A stretch of 48,430 nt of DNA, taken from positions 1-48,430 of the forward strand of contig CAZTGS010000007.1 of the NCBI GenBank assembly GCA_964613455.1. Direction: 5' to 3'. Made by a program: the position numbers and the translations under genes. This DNA comes from SCGC-AAA076-P13 sp964613455 (lineage in GTDB: Bacteria > Pseudomonadota > Gammaproteobacteria > Magnimaribacterales > D2472). Below the pieces are notes generated by a model. That model was not told where the DNA came from, searched no databases, and was given only the letters and a program-made list of their open reading frames with translations. Shown here one piece after another: positions 9,268-17,447 of this stretch (positions are counted from its first letter, which is position 1; every line of letters starts with the position of its first letter).

Positions 9268-9708
9268 CTAACTGAAAACTGAGTCAATTTCTTGAAAACT
9301 AAACCCTCTATTTTGCAAAAAAGTCTTTTGCTTGGCCTTGTCTTTGTATTGGTCCGCAACACCATGTTTAAATTTTTTGTTGAAAGCGTTTTGAGCTGCT
9401 TCATTCCAATCTCCAGCCTCATAAATTGCGATAGATGAAATCGAATTATTAATACCCCTTGCGGACAATTCATACTCAATCCTTTTGGGTCCAAAGCCTT
9501 TTCTTTTTCTAATTGTTGTATACATTTCTGCATAACGTTCGTCGTTAACAAGATTATTACTAATAAGCTTTTCTATAACCTCATCTATAACATTTGACGC
9601 ATCGAACTTTTTTTGAAGTTTGTCTTTTAATTCTTTTTTAGAATGCTCTCTTCTAGAAATGATATCTAATGATTTGTTATATATAGATGCTGAGAGTTCT
9701 TCTAACAT
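9268..9708 (-). CDS. recX: RecA regulatory protein RecX
   Basis: Small helical protein that modulates RecA filaments. The 146 residues have the RecX pattern: N-terminal RREHSKKELKDKLQKK, then LISNNLVNDERYAEMYTTIRKRKGFGPKRIEYELSARGI, and a C-terminal FLQNRGFSFQEIDSVF. RecX genes usually sit beside recA; here it lies between a lipoprotein gene and dnaX, with no recA in the window. Its ATG overlaps the stop of the upstream lipoprotein gene as TAATG, suggesting coupled translation. Confidence 0.9.
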   Translation of the reverse strand: MLEELSASIYNKSLDIISRREHSKKELKDKLQKKFDASNVIDEVIEKLISNNLVNDERYAEMYTTIRKRKGFGPKRIEYELSARGINNSISSIAIYEAGDWNEAAQNAFNKKFKHGVADQYKDKAKQKTFLQNRGFSFQEIDSVFS

Positions 9709-10169
9709 TAATCAAACGGAACCACTCGAGACTTCCCGTTTCTCTTAATAATTCTAACTTTCTGCTCTTTTTTATAAATGTACGAGCTTACCTCTTGAAT
9801 TATTGAAATAAGTTTGCCTGAATCTGTTTCAATCAAGAGCTCGACTGCATTTTTCTTTGTCATATTAGACCCAATTTCTGCACCAATTGCTGATCCAACC
9901 AGACCACCTAAAAGCGAAGCAATGTCTGATTCAGTTTCAGAATCAGTGACACCCTTACCAGCAACGCCACCAATTAATGCACCAGCTGCTGCTCCAGCCG
10001 CCCTATCTCCTTCTATGGTAACTTCAGTAATATCTATTACAGTTCCAATAACAACATACTGCTGCTTCTGTGCATCTCCTCTACTAACTACATCCGGTTT
10101 ATATTGATTGTTAACACAGCCTACTGTTGCAATAGTTGCTATTGCTATGCATAGTAAATTTTTATTCAT
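9708..10169 (-). CDS. SlyB-like glycine-zipper outer-membrane lipoprotein
   Basis: A lipoprotein signal peptide ends in ATVGC, making Cys18 the lipidation site. After a short linker, a glycine/alanine-zipper segment (about residues 56-104, with GAAAGALIGG and LLGGLVGSAIGAEIG) can form a two-helix membrane insert, followed by a basic C-terminal beta domain. This is the SlyB / 17 kDa antigen architecture (153 residues, like SlyB). Such proteins stabilise the outer membrane. The gene is translationally nested between an exported protein (8-base overlap) and recX (1-base overlap). Confidence 0.82.
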   Translation of the reverse strand: MNKNLLCIAIATIATVGCVNNQYKPDVVSRGDAQKQQYVVIGTVIDITEVTIEGDRAAGAAAGALIGGVAGKGVTDSETESDIASLLGGLVGSAIGAEIGSNMTKKNAVELLIETDSGKLISIIQEVSSYIYKKEQKVRIIKRNGKSRVVPFD

Positions 10170-10566
10170 TAGGTTGCTCCATTATTGAAAAATTATCTTT
10201 TAAATCGTCAGTAATAATAAAAAAATTCCTACCCTTGTTAAAGCCATTTAATAATTTAACTTTGTATATTTTATCGCTAAATTTAGATTCAACTAACTCT
10301 ATGCTATCACCAGTATTAAGTCTCTCCAGATTCCTTGAATCTGTCATTGAGAAAGTATCCCAGTCTCCAAATTTTCTTGCCTGGTAGGTACTGTAAGCAT
10401 CATTAGGCATGAAATATAAAACTTCACTATTCATTGGAGACATTTTATTGCTTCTAGTTTGAAGAACCCATACATCTCCAGGCTTAATAATTATCTCAGC
10501 AGAATTCTTCTCAGATAATAATGGTAGAGCAAGTAAAGTGATTAAGGTTAAAAAGTATTTATTCAT
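10162..10566 (-). CDS. Hypothetical exported protein
   Basis: I do not recognise this family. The 134 residues begin with a signal peptide (MNKYFLTLITLLALPLLSEKNSA) and continue as a small, probably beta-rich periplasmic domain (PGDVWVLQTRSNKMSP, FGDWDTFSMTDSRN, NRGRNFF-type segments) without cysteines or a known motif. It is the first gene of a leftward run into the SlyB-like lipoprotein and overlaps it by 8 bases, so the two may act together in the envelope. Confidence 0.6.
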   Translation of the reverse strand: MNKYFLTLITLLALPLLSEKNSAEIIIKPGDVWVLQTRSNKMSPMNSEVLYFMPNDAYSTYQARKFGDWDTFSMTDSRNLERLNTGDSIELVESKFSDKIYKVKLLNGFNKGRNFFIITDDLKDNFSIMEQPNE

Positions 10567-10642
10567 AATTGTTTAGACAAAAAAAATTAGTAAAAGTTCT
10601 TAGTAACATATTAAACGATATTAAAAAAAATAATCAACATAT

Positions 10643-10670
10643 CTTGAAAAAGAATTAAATGACCTTAAAT
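10643..10670 (+). promoter_or_regulatory. Sigma32-like heat-shock promoter of ibpA
   Basis: CTTGAAAA at 10643-10650 matches the -35 of heat-shock promoters, and CCTTAAAT at 10663-10670, 12 bases later, is a fair match to the CCCCATxT -10. It lies about 90 bases before a small heat-shock protein gene, the expected regulon member. The motif is visible; sigma-factor use is inference. Confidence 0.5.
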
Positions 10671-10695
10671 TAGTTTAAGAAGAGATGCCATGTGG

Positions 10696-10756
10696 GTCTC
10701 TTATTATTAACTAGCATGCCTTCGGGGTGCATTTATTAGTCGCTTAAAAGGAGGAC
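10696..10756 (+). promoter_or_regulatory. Candidate RNA-thermometer segment in the ibpA 5' UTR
   Basis: GTCTCTT at 10696-10702 can pair with the strong ribosome site AAGGAGGAC (10748-10756) using seven base pairs and one bulged G. Between them, a small hairpin closes on a UUCG tetraloop (about 10715-10732). Hiding the ribosome site in a weak helix is how ROSE-type elements control IbpA-class genes. No conserved ROSE sequence is recognised, so this is tentative. Confidence 0.3.
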
Positions 10757-10760
10757 TATT

Positions 10761-11213
10761 ATGATACTTAACTTTACAGATCCGTTGTTCACAACGCGAG
10801 TACTTGGCTTTGAGCCACTTTTTGATAGATTGCAAAGACTGTCTGAATCTTCTGACAGATCTTCAAACTATCCACCATACAACATTAGAAAAGATGGTAA
10901 TCACTTTGCCATTGAGATCGCTGTTGCTGGGCTTACAAAAGAAGATATACAAATCGAACTTGCAGATGGTGTTTTGTCTGTTAGCTATGATGGACCCAAA
11001 ACTGAAATAGTTAATGGGAAGAATGAAGTCGTATATCAAGGGATAGCTCAAAGAGCTTTTAAACAACAATTTACGCTTTCTGAGGACGTTATAGTTCAAG
11101 GTGCAGAATTGATAAATGGTTTATTAACTTTAAATTTGGAAAAAATTATTCCAGAAGAAAAGAAATCTAGGATGATTGAAATTAAATCTCCTAAACGAAT
11201 TTCTAATAAATAA
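10761..11213 (+). CDS. ibpA: Small heat-shock protein, IbpA/Hsp20 family
   Basis: ATP-independent chaperone that binds aggregating proteins for later DnaK/ClpB refolding. The 150 residues align along their length with E. coli IbpA: LGFEPLFDRL near the N terminus, YPPYNIRKDGNHFAIEIAVAGL starting the alpha-crystallin domain in pieces (about 37-58), YQGIAQRAFKQQFTL (about 94-108) and NGLLTLNLEKIIPEE, then the C-terminal IEI motif used for oligomer contacts. A perfect-quality ribosome site, AGGAGG, sits 6 bases before the ATG, stronger than at most genes here. The gene stands alone, between a sigma32-like promoter and a rho-independent terminator. Confidence 0.93.
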   Translation: MILNFTDPLFTTRVLGFEPLFDRLQRLSESSDRSSNYPPYNIRKDGNHFAIEIAVAGLTKEDIQIELADGVLSVSYDGPKTEIVNGKNEVVYQGIAQRAFKQQFTLSEDVIVQGAELINGLLTLNLEKIIPEEKKSRMIEIKSPKRISNK

Positions 11214-11232
11214 ATTAGATACACTAAATAAT

Positions 11233-11263
11233 ATAGGGGTGCTTAATGCACCCCTATTTTTTT
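11233..11263 (+). terminator. Rho-independent terminator after ibpA
   Basis: A perfect 10-bp stem (ATAGGGGTGC with GCACCCCTAT) closes a 5-base loop and is followed by a run of T. It begins 20 bases after the ibpA stop and 15 bases before dsbD, so it isolates the heat-shock gene. Confidence 0.92.
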
Positions 11264-11277
11264 CATTAATGTAAAAT

Positions 11278-13254
11278 ATGACAATGAAGCCTTTAAAATT
11301 ATTTTTAACACTTTTAGCTTTTTCTAGCTTTTCCTTTGCTAATGCTGTCGAAACCGGCCATGCGAATGTATCAATAATTAAAAGTGGGATAGATGAAGGT
11401 GGTAATGGCGAGTTATTCATCGGAATAAAGATGGATATGCAGCCTCATTGGCATACATATTGGAAAAATCCAGGTGACTCAGGAGGTCCCCTTGAAGTAA
11501 CGTGGGATGTATCAAAGAATATTCAGGTAAGTGATGTCTATTGGCCTGCTCCTGAATTAATTCCTTATCCTCCATTAATGACTTATGGCTATGAAGATTT
11601 TGTGATCTTTCCGTTTAAATTAGTTATTTCAGACAGCTCAGGCTCCAATTACATAAATGCTGATATAGATTTTCTGATTTGTGATGATATCTGTGTTCCA
11701 GAAAGAGCTATTATTAATACCTCTATTGATGAGCTATTAATAGATGAAAGGCTTGTTGATTGGTTAGAAAAAATTCCAGCTACTACATTGCCAGTCCTTG
11801 CAACCCAGAATGATGATTATTTAGAATTACGATTTTCATTTAATGATGATATTAAGGACATCTATTTTTATATAGAGGAAAAGGATATTGTCCTTTATGC
11901 AAGTGAACAAGAAGTATTTAAAGAAGAAAATAACTGGCTGCTTAGAGTTGCTCTAGAAGATAAAAAAGTTTTAAGTGGGAGTATTCATGGAATATTATCA
12001 ATAAATAATAATAGTTTTTTAATTGATGGTGAACTTGCTACGCAAGGGGAATCAGTTAACTCACTATCAATACTTCAAGCTATTCTATTTGCCTTCATCG
12101 GTGGTTTAATTTTAAATTTAATGCCTTGTGTATTTCCAATAATATCTTTGAAGGTTCTTAGTTTTGTATCAATGGGTGGTGAATCGGAAGATAAAATAAG
12201 AAAGCACTCTCTATCATTCTGTTTTGGTGTAATTATTTCATTTGTGCTAATTGCTTTAGTTTTGCTTGGTTTAAAGCAAAGCGGAGTCTTTGTTGGTTGG
12301 GGCTTTCAATTGCAGTCACCGGTTATAGTTGGTGTTCTTAGTGTCTTGATGTTTTTAATTGGTGTAGTGCTTTTAATGGATATAAATATTGGGAGCTCAC
12401 TAACAAGATTAGGTAGTATTGGCTCCAAAGATGATAGTTACTCAGGATCATTTTTAACAGGTGTCTTGGCTGTAGTTGTAGCTTCTCCATGCACAGCTCC
12501 ATTTATGGGTGCTGCTATTGGTTATGCCTTAATTCAACCTTCTCTAATAACCATACCGATCTTTTTATCATTAGGTTTGGGTTTTTCAGCTCCTTATTTA
12601 ATCTTGTCTATAAGGCCTGAATTGATATCTTCCATGCCGCGTCCAGGTCAATGGATGGAGACGCTAAAAGAATTTTTTGCATTTCCAATGTTTGCAACAT
12701 CTTTATGGTTACTTTGGGTTTTCAGTCTACAAGCAGGAACTGATGCATTAATAAATTTATTAATGGCATTGTTAATTATCAGCATGTTGATTTGGGCATT
12801 TAGCAAAGTTATTAATAGTTATCTTAAGATAATAATCCTATCTACCATGGTTGCTGTTCTCATTTATCAAGTAATAGCAATATCAAGTATGAGTAATGTG
12901 GATAAACAAGAAACAAAAGGATCTATCATCTCAGGTTGGACCAAAGATACAGAGGAAAAATTTAAAGAAAATAACCAAGCGTATTTAATTAACTTTACTG
13001 CGGCTTGGTGTATTACATGCCAAGCTAACGATAAGATTGCTTTATCTAGACCCAATGTTAAACAATACTTAAAAGATAACGATATAGAATATGTAGTTGC
13101 CGATTGGACAAATAGAGATAAAGAAATTCTTTCAGTCTTAAATCAATACGGAAGAAGCGGTGTTCCTTTGTATGTTTATTGGAAGCCTGGGATGAAAGAA
13201 TCTAAATTATTACCAGCAATTTTGACTGAGCAGATAGTTATAGAAAGTTTGTAA
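11278..13254 (+). CDS. dsbD: Thiol:disulfide interchange protein, DsbD/ScsB family
   Basis: Inner-membrane reductase that carries electrons from cytoplasmic thioredoxin to periplasmic thiol proteins. The 658 residues show a signal peptide (to about 23), an N-terminal periplasmic domain with the pair Cys135/Cys139 (FLICDDICVPE), an eight-helix membrane region with the CcdA-type cysteines Cys284 (LMPCVFP) and Cys405 (ASPCTAPFMG), and a C-terminal thioredoxin domain with Cys578/Cys581 (AAWCITC). The N-terminal domain (HWHTYWKNPGDSGGP) resembles the ScsB-like group more than classical DsbD. A DsbC-type isomerase, its likely client, is encoded near 46.3-47.1 kb. The next ATG, two codons on, is an alternative start. 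Confidence 0.92.
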   Translation: MTMKPLKLFLTLLAFSSFSFANAVETGHANVSIIKSGIDEGGNGELFIGIKMDMQPHWHTYWKNPGDSGGPLEVTWDVSKNIQVSDVYWPAPELIPYPPLMTYGYEDFVIFPFKLVISDSSGSNYINADIDFLICDDICVPERAIINTSIDELLIDERLVDWLEKIPATTLPVLATQNDDYLELRFSFNDDIKDIYFYIEEKDIVLYASEQEVFKEENNWLLRVALEDKKVLSGSIHGILSINNNSFLIDGELATQGESVNSLSILQAILFAFIGGLILNLMPCVFPIISLKVLSFVSMGGESEDKIRKHSLSFCFGVIISFVLIALVLLGLKQSGVFVGWGFQLQSPVIVGVLSVLMFLIGVVLLMDINIGSSLTRLGSIGSKDDSYSGSFLTGVLAVVVASPCTAPFMGAAIGYALIQPSLITIPIFLSLGLGFSAPYLILSIRPELISSMPRPGQWMETLKEFFAFPMFATSLWLLWVFSLQAGTDALINLLMALLIISMLIWAFSKVINSYLKIIILSTMVAVLIYQVIAISSMSNVDKQETKGSIISGWTKDTEEKFKENNQAYLINFTAAWCITCQANDKIALSRPNVKQYLKDNDIEYVVADWTNRDKEILSVLNQYGRSGVPLYVYWKPGMKESKLLPAILTEQIVIESL

Positions 13255-13279
13255 AAAAGTACAAGAAAACTTCAAGTGG

Positions 13280-13307
13280 TTAACAAATCCTAAAAAAAAC
13301 CTATAAT
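13280..13307 (+). promoter_or_regulatory. Sigma70-type promoter for the TIGR02206 gene
   Basis: TTAACA (13280-13285), a 16-base spacer and a consensus TATAAT (13302-13307) lie 32 bases before the start codon, in the gap after dsbD. Confidence 0.55.
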
Positions 13308-13339
13308 TGCCATAGTTATTTGATTTATGGAGAGATTAT

Positions 13340-14041
13340 ATGAATGCTAGTCCTTTTGTGATGTTTGGAAATATACATTTACTTACGATTCTTGGTGTAA
13401 TACTTGTATCTATATTTCTTCCCTTATCTTATAAAAATAAATCTGCGAATGCCAAGTCCTTAATGTCCAAGCTTTTGGCCTTTACGATTCTTGCTCATGT
13501 AATTATTTCACCTTATAAAGATCTTTATATTCTAAAAAATCCCTATAACTGGGTTGAGGTGATACCTCTTCACATGTGCGATCTGTCCGAGATATTTTTA
13601 GCATGGTTCCTTCTAGGCGGTAAAAAAATACTTTATAAATGTGCTTTTTTTTGGGGCTTAGGCGGAGCGACTATGGCAATTCTTACTCCAGACATCCCTT
13701 ACCATGATCTTGATTATGTATTTTTTATGGTTGGTCATGGAATGATTGTCATTGGGATACTCTATGCTACCGTGGTACTCGGAAACAGGCCTTATGCTAA
13801 AGATATATTTACAGTTACTATGATAACTTTATTTATACTAACTCCTATTGTCTACATCATAAATCTTATGCTTGGAGAGCCAGCTAATTATTGGTATCTC
13901 ATGCAGAAACCAGCCGGTGCAAGTTTGATGGATATGTTCCCAGAACCGCCATTTCATCTTCTATATACAACACCAATTGCTATTTTAATATTTTGTTTAA
14001 TTTATTTGCCTTACTTTATAAAAGATAGACTAGCTAAATAA
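13340..14041 (+). CDS. TIGR02206 (YwaF-like) integral membrane protein
   Basis: Membrane protein of unknown function with about seven hydrophobic helices in 233 residues. Hallmarks of the YwaF/TIGR02206 family are present: EVIPLHMCDLSE, FFWGLGGATMAILTPDIP, a GHGM segment and NYWYLMQKPAGASLMD. The ribosome site GGAGAG lies 6 bases before the ATG. It stands between dsbD and mscS with its own promoter; the context does not suggest a function. Confidence 0.85.
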   Translation: MNASPFVMFGNIHLLTILGVILVSIFLPLSYKNKSANAKSLMSKLLAFTILAHVIISPYKDLYILKNPYNWVEVIPLHMCDLSEIFLAWFLLGGKKILYKCAFFWGLGGATMAILTPDIPYHDLDYVFFMVGHGMIVIGILYATVVLGNRPYAKDIFTVTMITLFILTPIVYIINLMLGEPANYWYLMQKPAGASLMDMFPEPPFHLLYTTPIAILIFCLIYLPYFIKDRLAK

Positions 14042-14053
14042 AACTGTCTAGCT

Positions 14054-14081
14054 TTGCCAAATATCATTAAATCCCTATAAA
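14054..14081 (+). promoter_or_regulatory. Sigma70-type promoter for the mscS-like gene
   Basis: TTGCCA (14054-14059), a 16-base spacer and TATAAA (14076-14081), 31 bases before the start codon and just after the preceding stop. Confidence 0.5.
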
Positions 14082-14111
14082 ATAGATTTATTAGAAATTA
14101 AATACTTAAAA

Positions 14112-15197
14112 ATGAATGATTTTGTAGCATTAGTAAAAGAGGTTTGGAATACCGGATTTCTAGGTATAGATTTGGGATCTATAATTAGCTCCTTAGCTGT
14201 TGTTCTATTAGCCTTTCTTTTGAGAGGGTTTATCATCTCAGTAATATTGAACTCACTTGAAAAACTTGCTAATAAAACAGAGTCAAAAATAGATGATGAG
14301 ATTCTAAATGCTCTTCGAAAACCAATTGGATTAATACCAGTTACTATTGCTCTATATCTATGTACCTTAATATTACCTATTTCCGGCTTAGTCGGAGATA
14401 TCGCATCTAATATTGTTAAGGCTTTTGTAATCTTTACCATTTTTAGTGCCTTAGCTAATAGTATTAAGCCAATATTTGAAGCTTTATCAACTAGCTCGTG
14501 GCTAACAGCTTCTATGCAAATGTGGCTTGAAAGAGCATCTAAATTCTTGGTATGGGTAATTGGTATAGCAATAATACTAGATATATTTGGAATTCAAATT
14601 GGACCTTTAATAGCAGGATTAGGTTTATTCTCTGTAGCCGTTGCATTGGGTGCGCAAGATTTCTTTAAAAATCTTATTTCTGGAATCCTGATTATTGGTG
14701 AGCATAGATTTCAACCAGGTGATCGAATTGAGGTAGCTGGTGAGCTTCACGGTATCGTAGAAACTATTGGCTTTAGATCGACTGTTATTAGAACTTTTGA
14801 TACAGCTCCAATGACTATTCCTAATAAAGATCTTTCAGATGTGAAAGTTATCAACCATGGAGAAATGATTAATAGAAGAATTAATTGGAAGATTAATCTT
14901 ATTTATTCAACTTCAGTTGAGCAGCTTGAGGCTATAAGATCTGATATAAAAAAATACATAATAGATAGTTCTGATTTTTCAACAGATGGAGATTTAGATC
15001 CTGTAGTTAGAGTTATTGAATTGGGTGCAAGCTCAATTGATGTCATGATTGTTGCGTATGCTGATCCAATGGGATTTGCTGCCTTTAACGAAGTTAAAGA
15101 AAACTTAATATTTAATATGATGAAAATAGTCAAAGCTAACAATTCAGAATTTGCTTACCCTTCTACATCTTTATATGTTGAGAGCTTGCCTGGATAA
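14112..15197 (+). CDS. Mechanosensitive ion channel, MscS family
   Basis: Channel of the inner membrane that opens under tension to release solutes on hypo-osmotic shock. The 361 residues are longer than E. coli MscS (286), with extra N-terminal helices (about 23-47, 71-90, 98-118). The pore helix and following segment LFSVAVALGAQDFFKNLISG (172-191) is characteristic, followed by the beta domain (GDRIEVAGELHGIVETIGFRST in part, PNKDLSD). The C-terminal alpha/beta domain continues to the end. It is followed by an SLC13-type carrier 17 bases downstream, so the two may be one transcript. Confidence 0.92.
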   Translation: MNDFVALVKEVWNTGFLGIDLGSIISSLAVVLLAFLLRGFIISVILNSLEKLANKTESKIDDEILNALRKPIGLIPVTIALYLCTLILPISGLVGDIASNIVKAFVIFTIFSALANSIKPIFEALSTSSWLTASMQMWLERASKFLVWVIGIAIILDIFGIQIGPLIAGLGLFSVAVALGAQDFFKNLISGILIIGEHRFQPGDRIEVAGELHGIVETIGFRSTVIRTFDTAPMTIPNKDLSDVKVINHGEMINRRINWKINLIYSTSVEQLEAIRSDIKKYIIDSSDFSTDGDLDPVVRVIELGASSIDVMIVAYADPMGFAAFNEVKENLIFNMMKIVKANNSEFAYPSTSLYVESLPG

Positions 15198-15214
15198 GCT
15201 TAAGGCTTTTTAAG

Positions 15215-16981
15215 ATGAGTGATCAATTTTTATTATCTTTAACTATTGTCTCTTTGCTCGGCTTATTTATATGGGGAAAGTTTAGATATGATGCTATAGC
15301 AGCTGGCGCTCTTCTAGTTCTTATAATTCTTGGAGTTATACCATCTAATCAAGCATTTAATGGCTTTGCACACCCAGCTGTTATAACTGTAGCTTTAGTA
15401 CTAATAATTAGTCAGGGTCTAAAGAATTCAGGTTTGACTGGCCTGGTTGGCAAGATTATTGGAGGAAGATCATTCACAAAATTCCAGTTTTTAATATCTT
15501 TATTATTTATAGCTGCCATTCTTTCATCCTTTATAAATAATATAGGTGCTTTGGCGATTCTCTTACCAATAACTCTCAATGTTTGTCAGAAAATGGACTG
15601 GCACCCCTCTAGATTTCTAATGCCTTTAGCTTTTGCTTGTATTTTAGGAGGCATGAACACAACCATTGGAACACCTCCAAATATTATTATCTCTGAATAT
15701 AAATCAACCATATCTGATTCCGGATTTAACTTTTTTGATTTTTCATACGTAGGACTAGTAATAACAATATTAAGTATCTTATTTATTTCAGTTATTGGTA
15801 ATAAGTTTATTCAACTCAGAGAAAACTCTAGTGCAGGTTCTTCGTTAATTGATTTAAAGGGTTATTTATTTGAAGTTTTGGTGAATGATTCTAGCTCTGC
15901 TATTGGAATGACATTATCTGCCTTCAAAAAAGAAGCTGGAGAAGATACTGAAGTCATTGGAATAGTTAGTGATACTGGCGGAGTTAAAAAAGTAAAAAAT
16001 AATACAAGAATTAAAGCTGGGCAAATCTTAGTAATTAAGACACCTCCGGATGAAGTAGGTTCTATACTTGATGTCTTTGACTTTTCTATACCCAAAGAAC
16101 TTCATTCATTTGAAGATGAAGATCTTGAAGAAATAGAAGCTATGATCACACCTGGATCTCGATTGATTGGAAGAAAATATGAGTTCTTTTTAAAACTTGC
16201 TTATGAGGAATTAAATCTTTTAGGGTTGTGGAGAAAAGGTGCTAAATACAGAACTAGATTAACTAGGGAAACTTTTAAAGCAGGAGATGTACTTTTGCTT
16301 GGAATAAGAGATTTGGAAGAAGAGGATGTTACTAATAAGATTAAGCATCTTGGTCTTATGCCACTGAGACAAAGGGAGCTTCAAACCATACCTAGTAGAA
16401 GTAGACTATTAAAGGGGTTAATTTTCTTTACTATATCAATCGTCCTAGTTGCGTTTAACTTTCTTCCTACAGCAGCAGCCTTCTTGTTATGTGTTCTTGG
16501 CTTTGCAAGGATTAGAATTATAGACAGTAATTTTTATAGAGATATAGATTGGCCAATAATTATAATGTTAGCAGCTATGATACCGATAGGGACTGCTCTT
16601 CAGACTACCGGATTAAGCGATGTTATTTCTTCTAATATATCCCTATATGCATCAGATATGAGCTTATTTTGGTTGCTGTTCTTGATACTTATTGTGACTA
16701 TGGCTACTACTGATATTATTAATAATGCAGCAACAGCGGTAATTATGGCTCCTATTTCTGCAGGGATTGCTATTGAGCTGGGTTATGCAATAGAGCCATT
16801 CCTTATGGTTGTTGCAGTTGGGGCAAGTTGTGCATTTTTAACTCCAATAGGTCATCAATGTAATACTGTAATAATGGGTCCTGGCAACTATAAATTTACT
16901 GACTATTGGAGACTTGGACTCCCGCTAGATCTTCTAATAATTGCAGTATCTGTTCCAATGATTTTGTTTGTCTGGACTTGA
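15215..16981 (+). CDS. SLC13/DASS-type carrier with central TrkA-C (RCK_C) domains
   Basis: Sodium-coupled anion or sulfate/dicarboxylate-type permease of the inner membrane. The 588 residues have an N-terminal half of helices with SSFINNIGALAILLPI and GGMNTTIGTPPNIII (the family's SNT-like substrate/Na+ motif), a soluble insert at about 205-390 with two TrkA-C-like modules (ending TRETFKAGDVLLLGI), and a C-terminal half with the mirror motif TTDIINNAATAVIMAPI and LTPIGHQCNTVIMGPG. The insert suggests ligand regulation. The substrate cannot be read from sequence. A small unknown gene starts 3 bases after its stop. Confidence 0.85.
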   Translation: MSDQFLLSLTIVSLLGLFIWGKFRYDAIAAGALLVLIILGVIPSNQAFNGFAHPAVITVALVLIISQGLKNSGLTGLVGKIIGGRSFTKFQFLISLLFIAAILSSFINNIGALAILLPITLNVCQKMDWHPSRFLMPLAFACILGGMNTTIGTPPNIIISEYKSTISDSGFNFFDFSYVGLVITILSILFISVIGNKFIQLRENSSAGSSLIDLKGYLFEVLVNDSSSAIGMTLSAFKKEAGEDTEVIGIVSDTGGVKKVKNNTRIKAGQILVIKTPPDEVGSILDVFDFSIPKELHSFEDEDLEEIEAMITPGSRLIGRKYEFFLKLAYEELNLLGLWRKGAKYRTRLTRETFKAGDVLLLGIRDLEEEDVTNKIKHLGLMPLRQRELQTIPSRSRLLKGLIFFTISIVLVAFNFLPTAAAFLLCVLGFARIRIIDSNFYRDIDWPIIIMLAAMIPIGTALQTTGLSDVISSNISLYASDMSLFWLLFLILIVTMATTDIINNAATAVIMAPISAGIAIELGYAIEPFLMVVAVGASCAFLTPIGHQCNTVIMGPGNYKFTDYWRLGLPLDLLIIAVSVPMILFVWT

Positions 16982-16984
16982 TAT

Positions 16985-17269
16985 ATGAAGTTCCCATTGA
17001 TGCAAGAGGATGAAACTCTTGATGAATACTTTAGAAATATAAGAAAGATTTGCATTCAAATGCATGATAAGAAACATAATCTAAAAGAGTTTAACAATCA
17101 AAAGACAGTAGCATTTAAAACATTTGAAGATGGGGTAAGATTTTCAGAACAACCTCATTACAAAATATACTCTTTGATAGATGACTACTCTTTTGTTAAA
17201 GAGGATTCTAAAACAGTTGCAACAACAGTTGCACTTATATTTAATGAAATAATTAGAAATAATGGATGA
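16985..17269 (+). CDS. Small hypothetical protein
   Basis: I do not recognise this 94-residue soluble protein. It is charged, with an N-terminal MKFPLMQEDETLDEYFRNIR and an FEDGVRFSEQPHYKIYSLIDDYSF segment, one cysteine and no membrane segment. It starts 3 bases after the SLC13-type carrier stop and overlaps the next small gene by 8 bases, so it is almost certainly translated from the carrier's message. A role linked to the carrier is possible but only a guess from position. Confidence 0.6.
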   Translation: MKFPLMQEDETLDEYFRNIRKICIQMHDKKHNLKEFNNQKTVAFKTFEDGVRFSEQPHYKIYSLIDDYSFVKEDSKTVATTVALIFNEIIRNNG

Positions 17270-17447
17270 TCGATACAAAAGACCAAATAGGTTAACAGGA
17301 CTTCCTTTTGAATCAGGCTTTGAGGATGAAGACGGCAGAGTTTTCTTTGGTTATCTTAACAAACAAGGAAATGACGGTTACTATCTTGAGGAATGGAAGC
17401 GAGACATGAAGTCATATCTTAAAAAGAAAGAGAAGAATAAACCTTAA
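17262..17447 (+). CDS. Small hypothetical protein
   Basis: A 61-residue, highly polar protein (RYKRPNRLTGLPFESGFE, then EDGRVFFGYLNKQGNDGYY and a lysine-rich tail) without a recognised domain. It overlaps the preceding small gene by 8 bases and the convergent serine hydrolase by 4. Overlap on both sides, codon usage like its neighbours and lack of another explanation make it a likely real gene. Confidence 0.5.
   Translation: MDDRYKRPNRLTGLPFESGFEDEDGRVFFGYLNKQGNDGYYLEEWKRDMKSYLKKKEKNKP

Noticed and set aside
9228..9551. A 107-residue frame on the reverse strand
   Set aside because: It lies out of frame inside recX, which has clear family motifs.
11253..11280. A dsbD start further upstream, inside the ibpA terminator
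   Set aside because: No start codon with a signal peptide is available there; the ATG at 11278 gives a good signal sequence.
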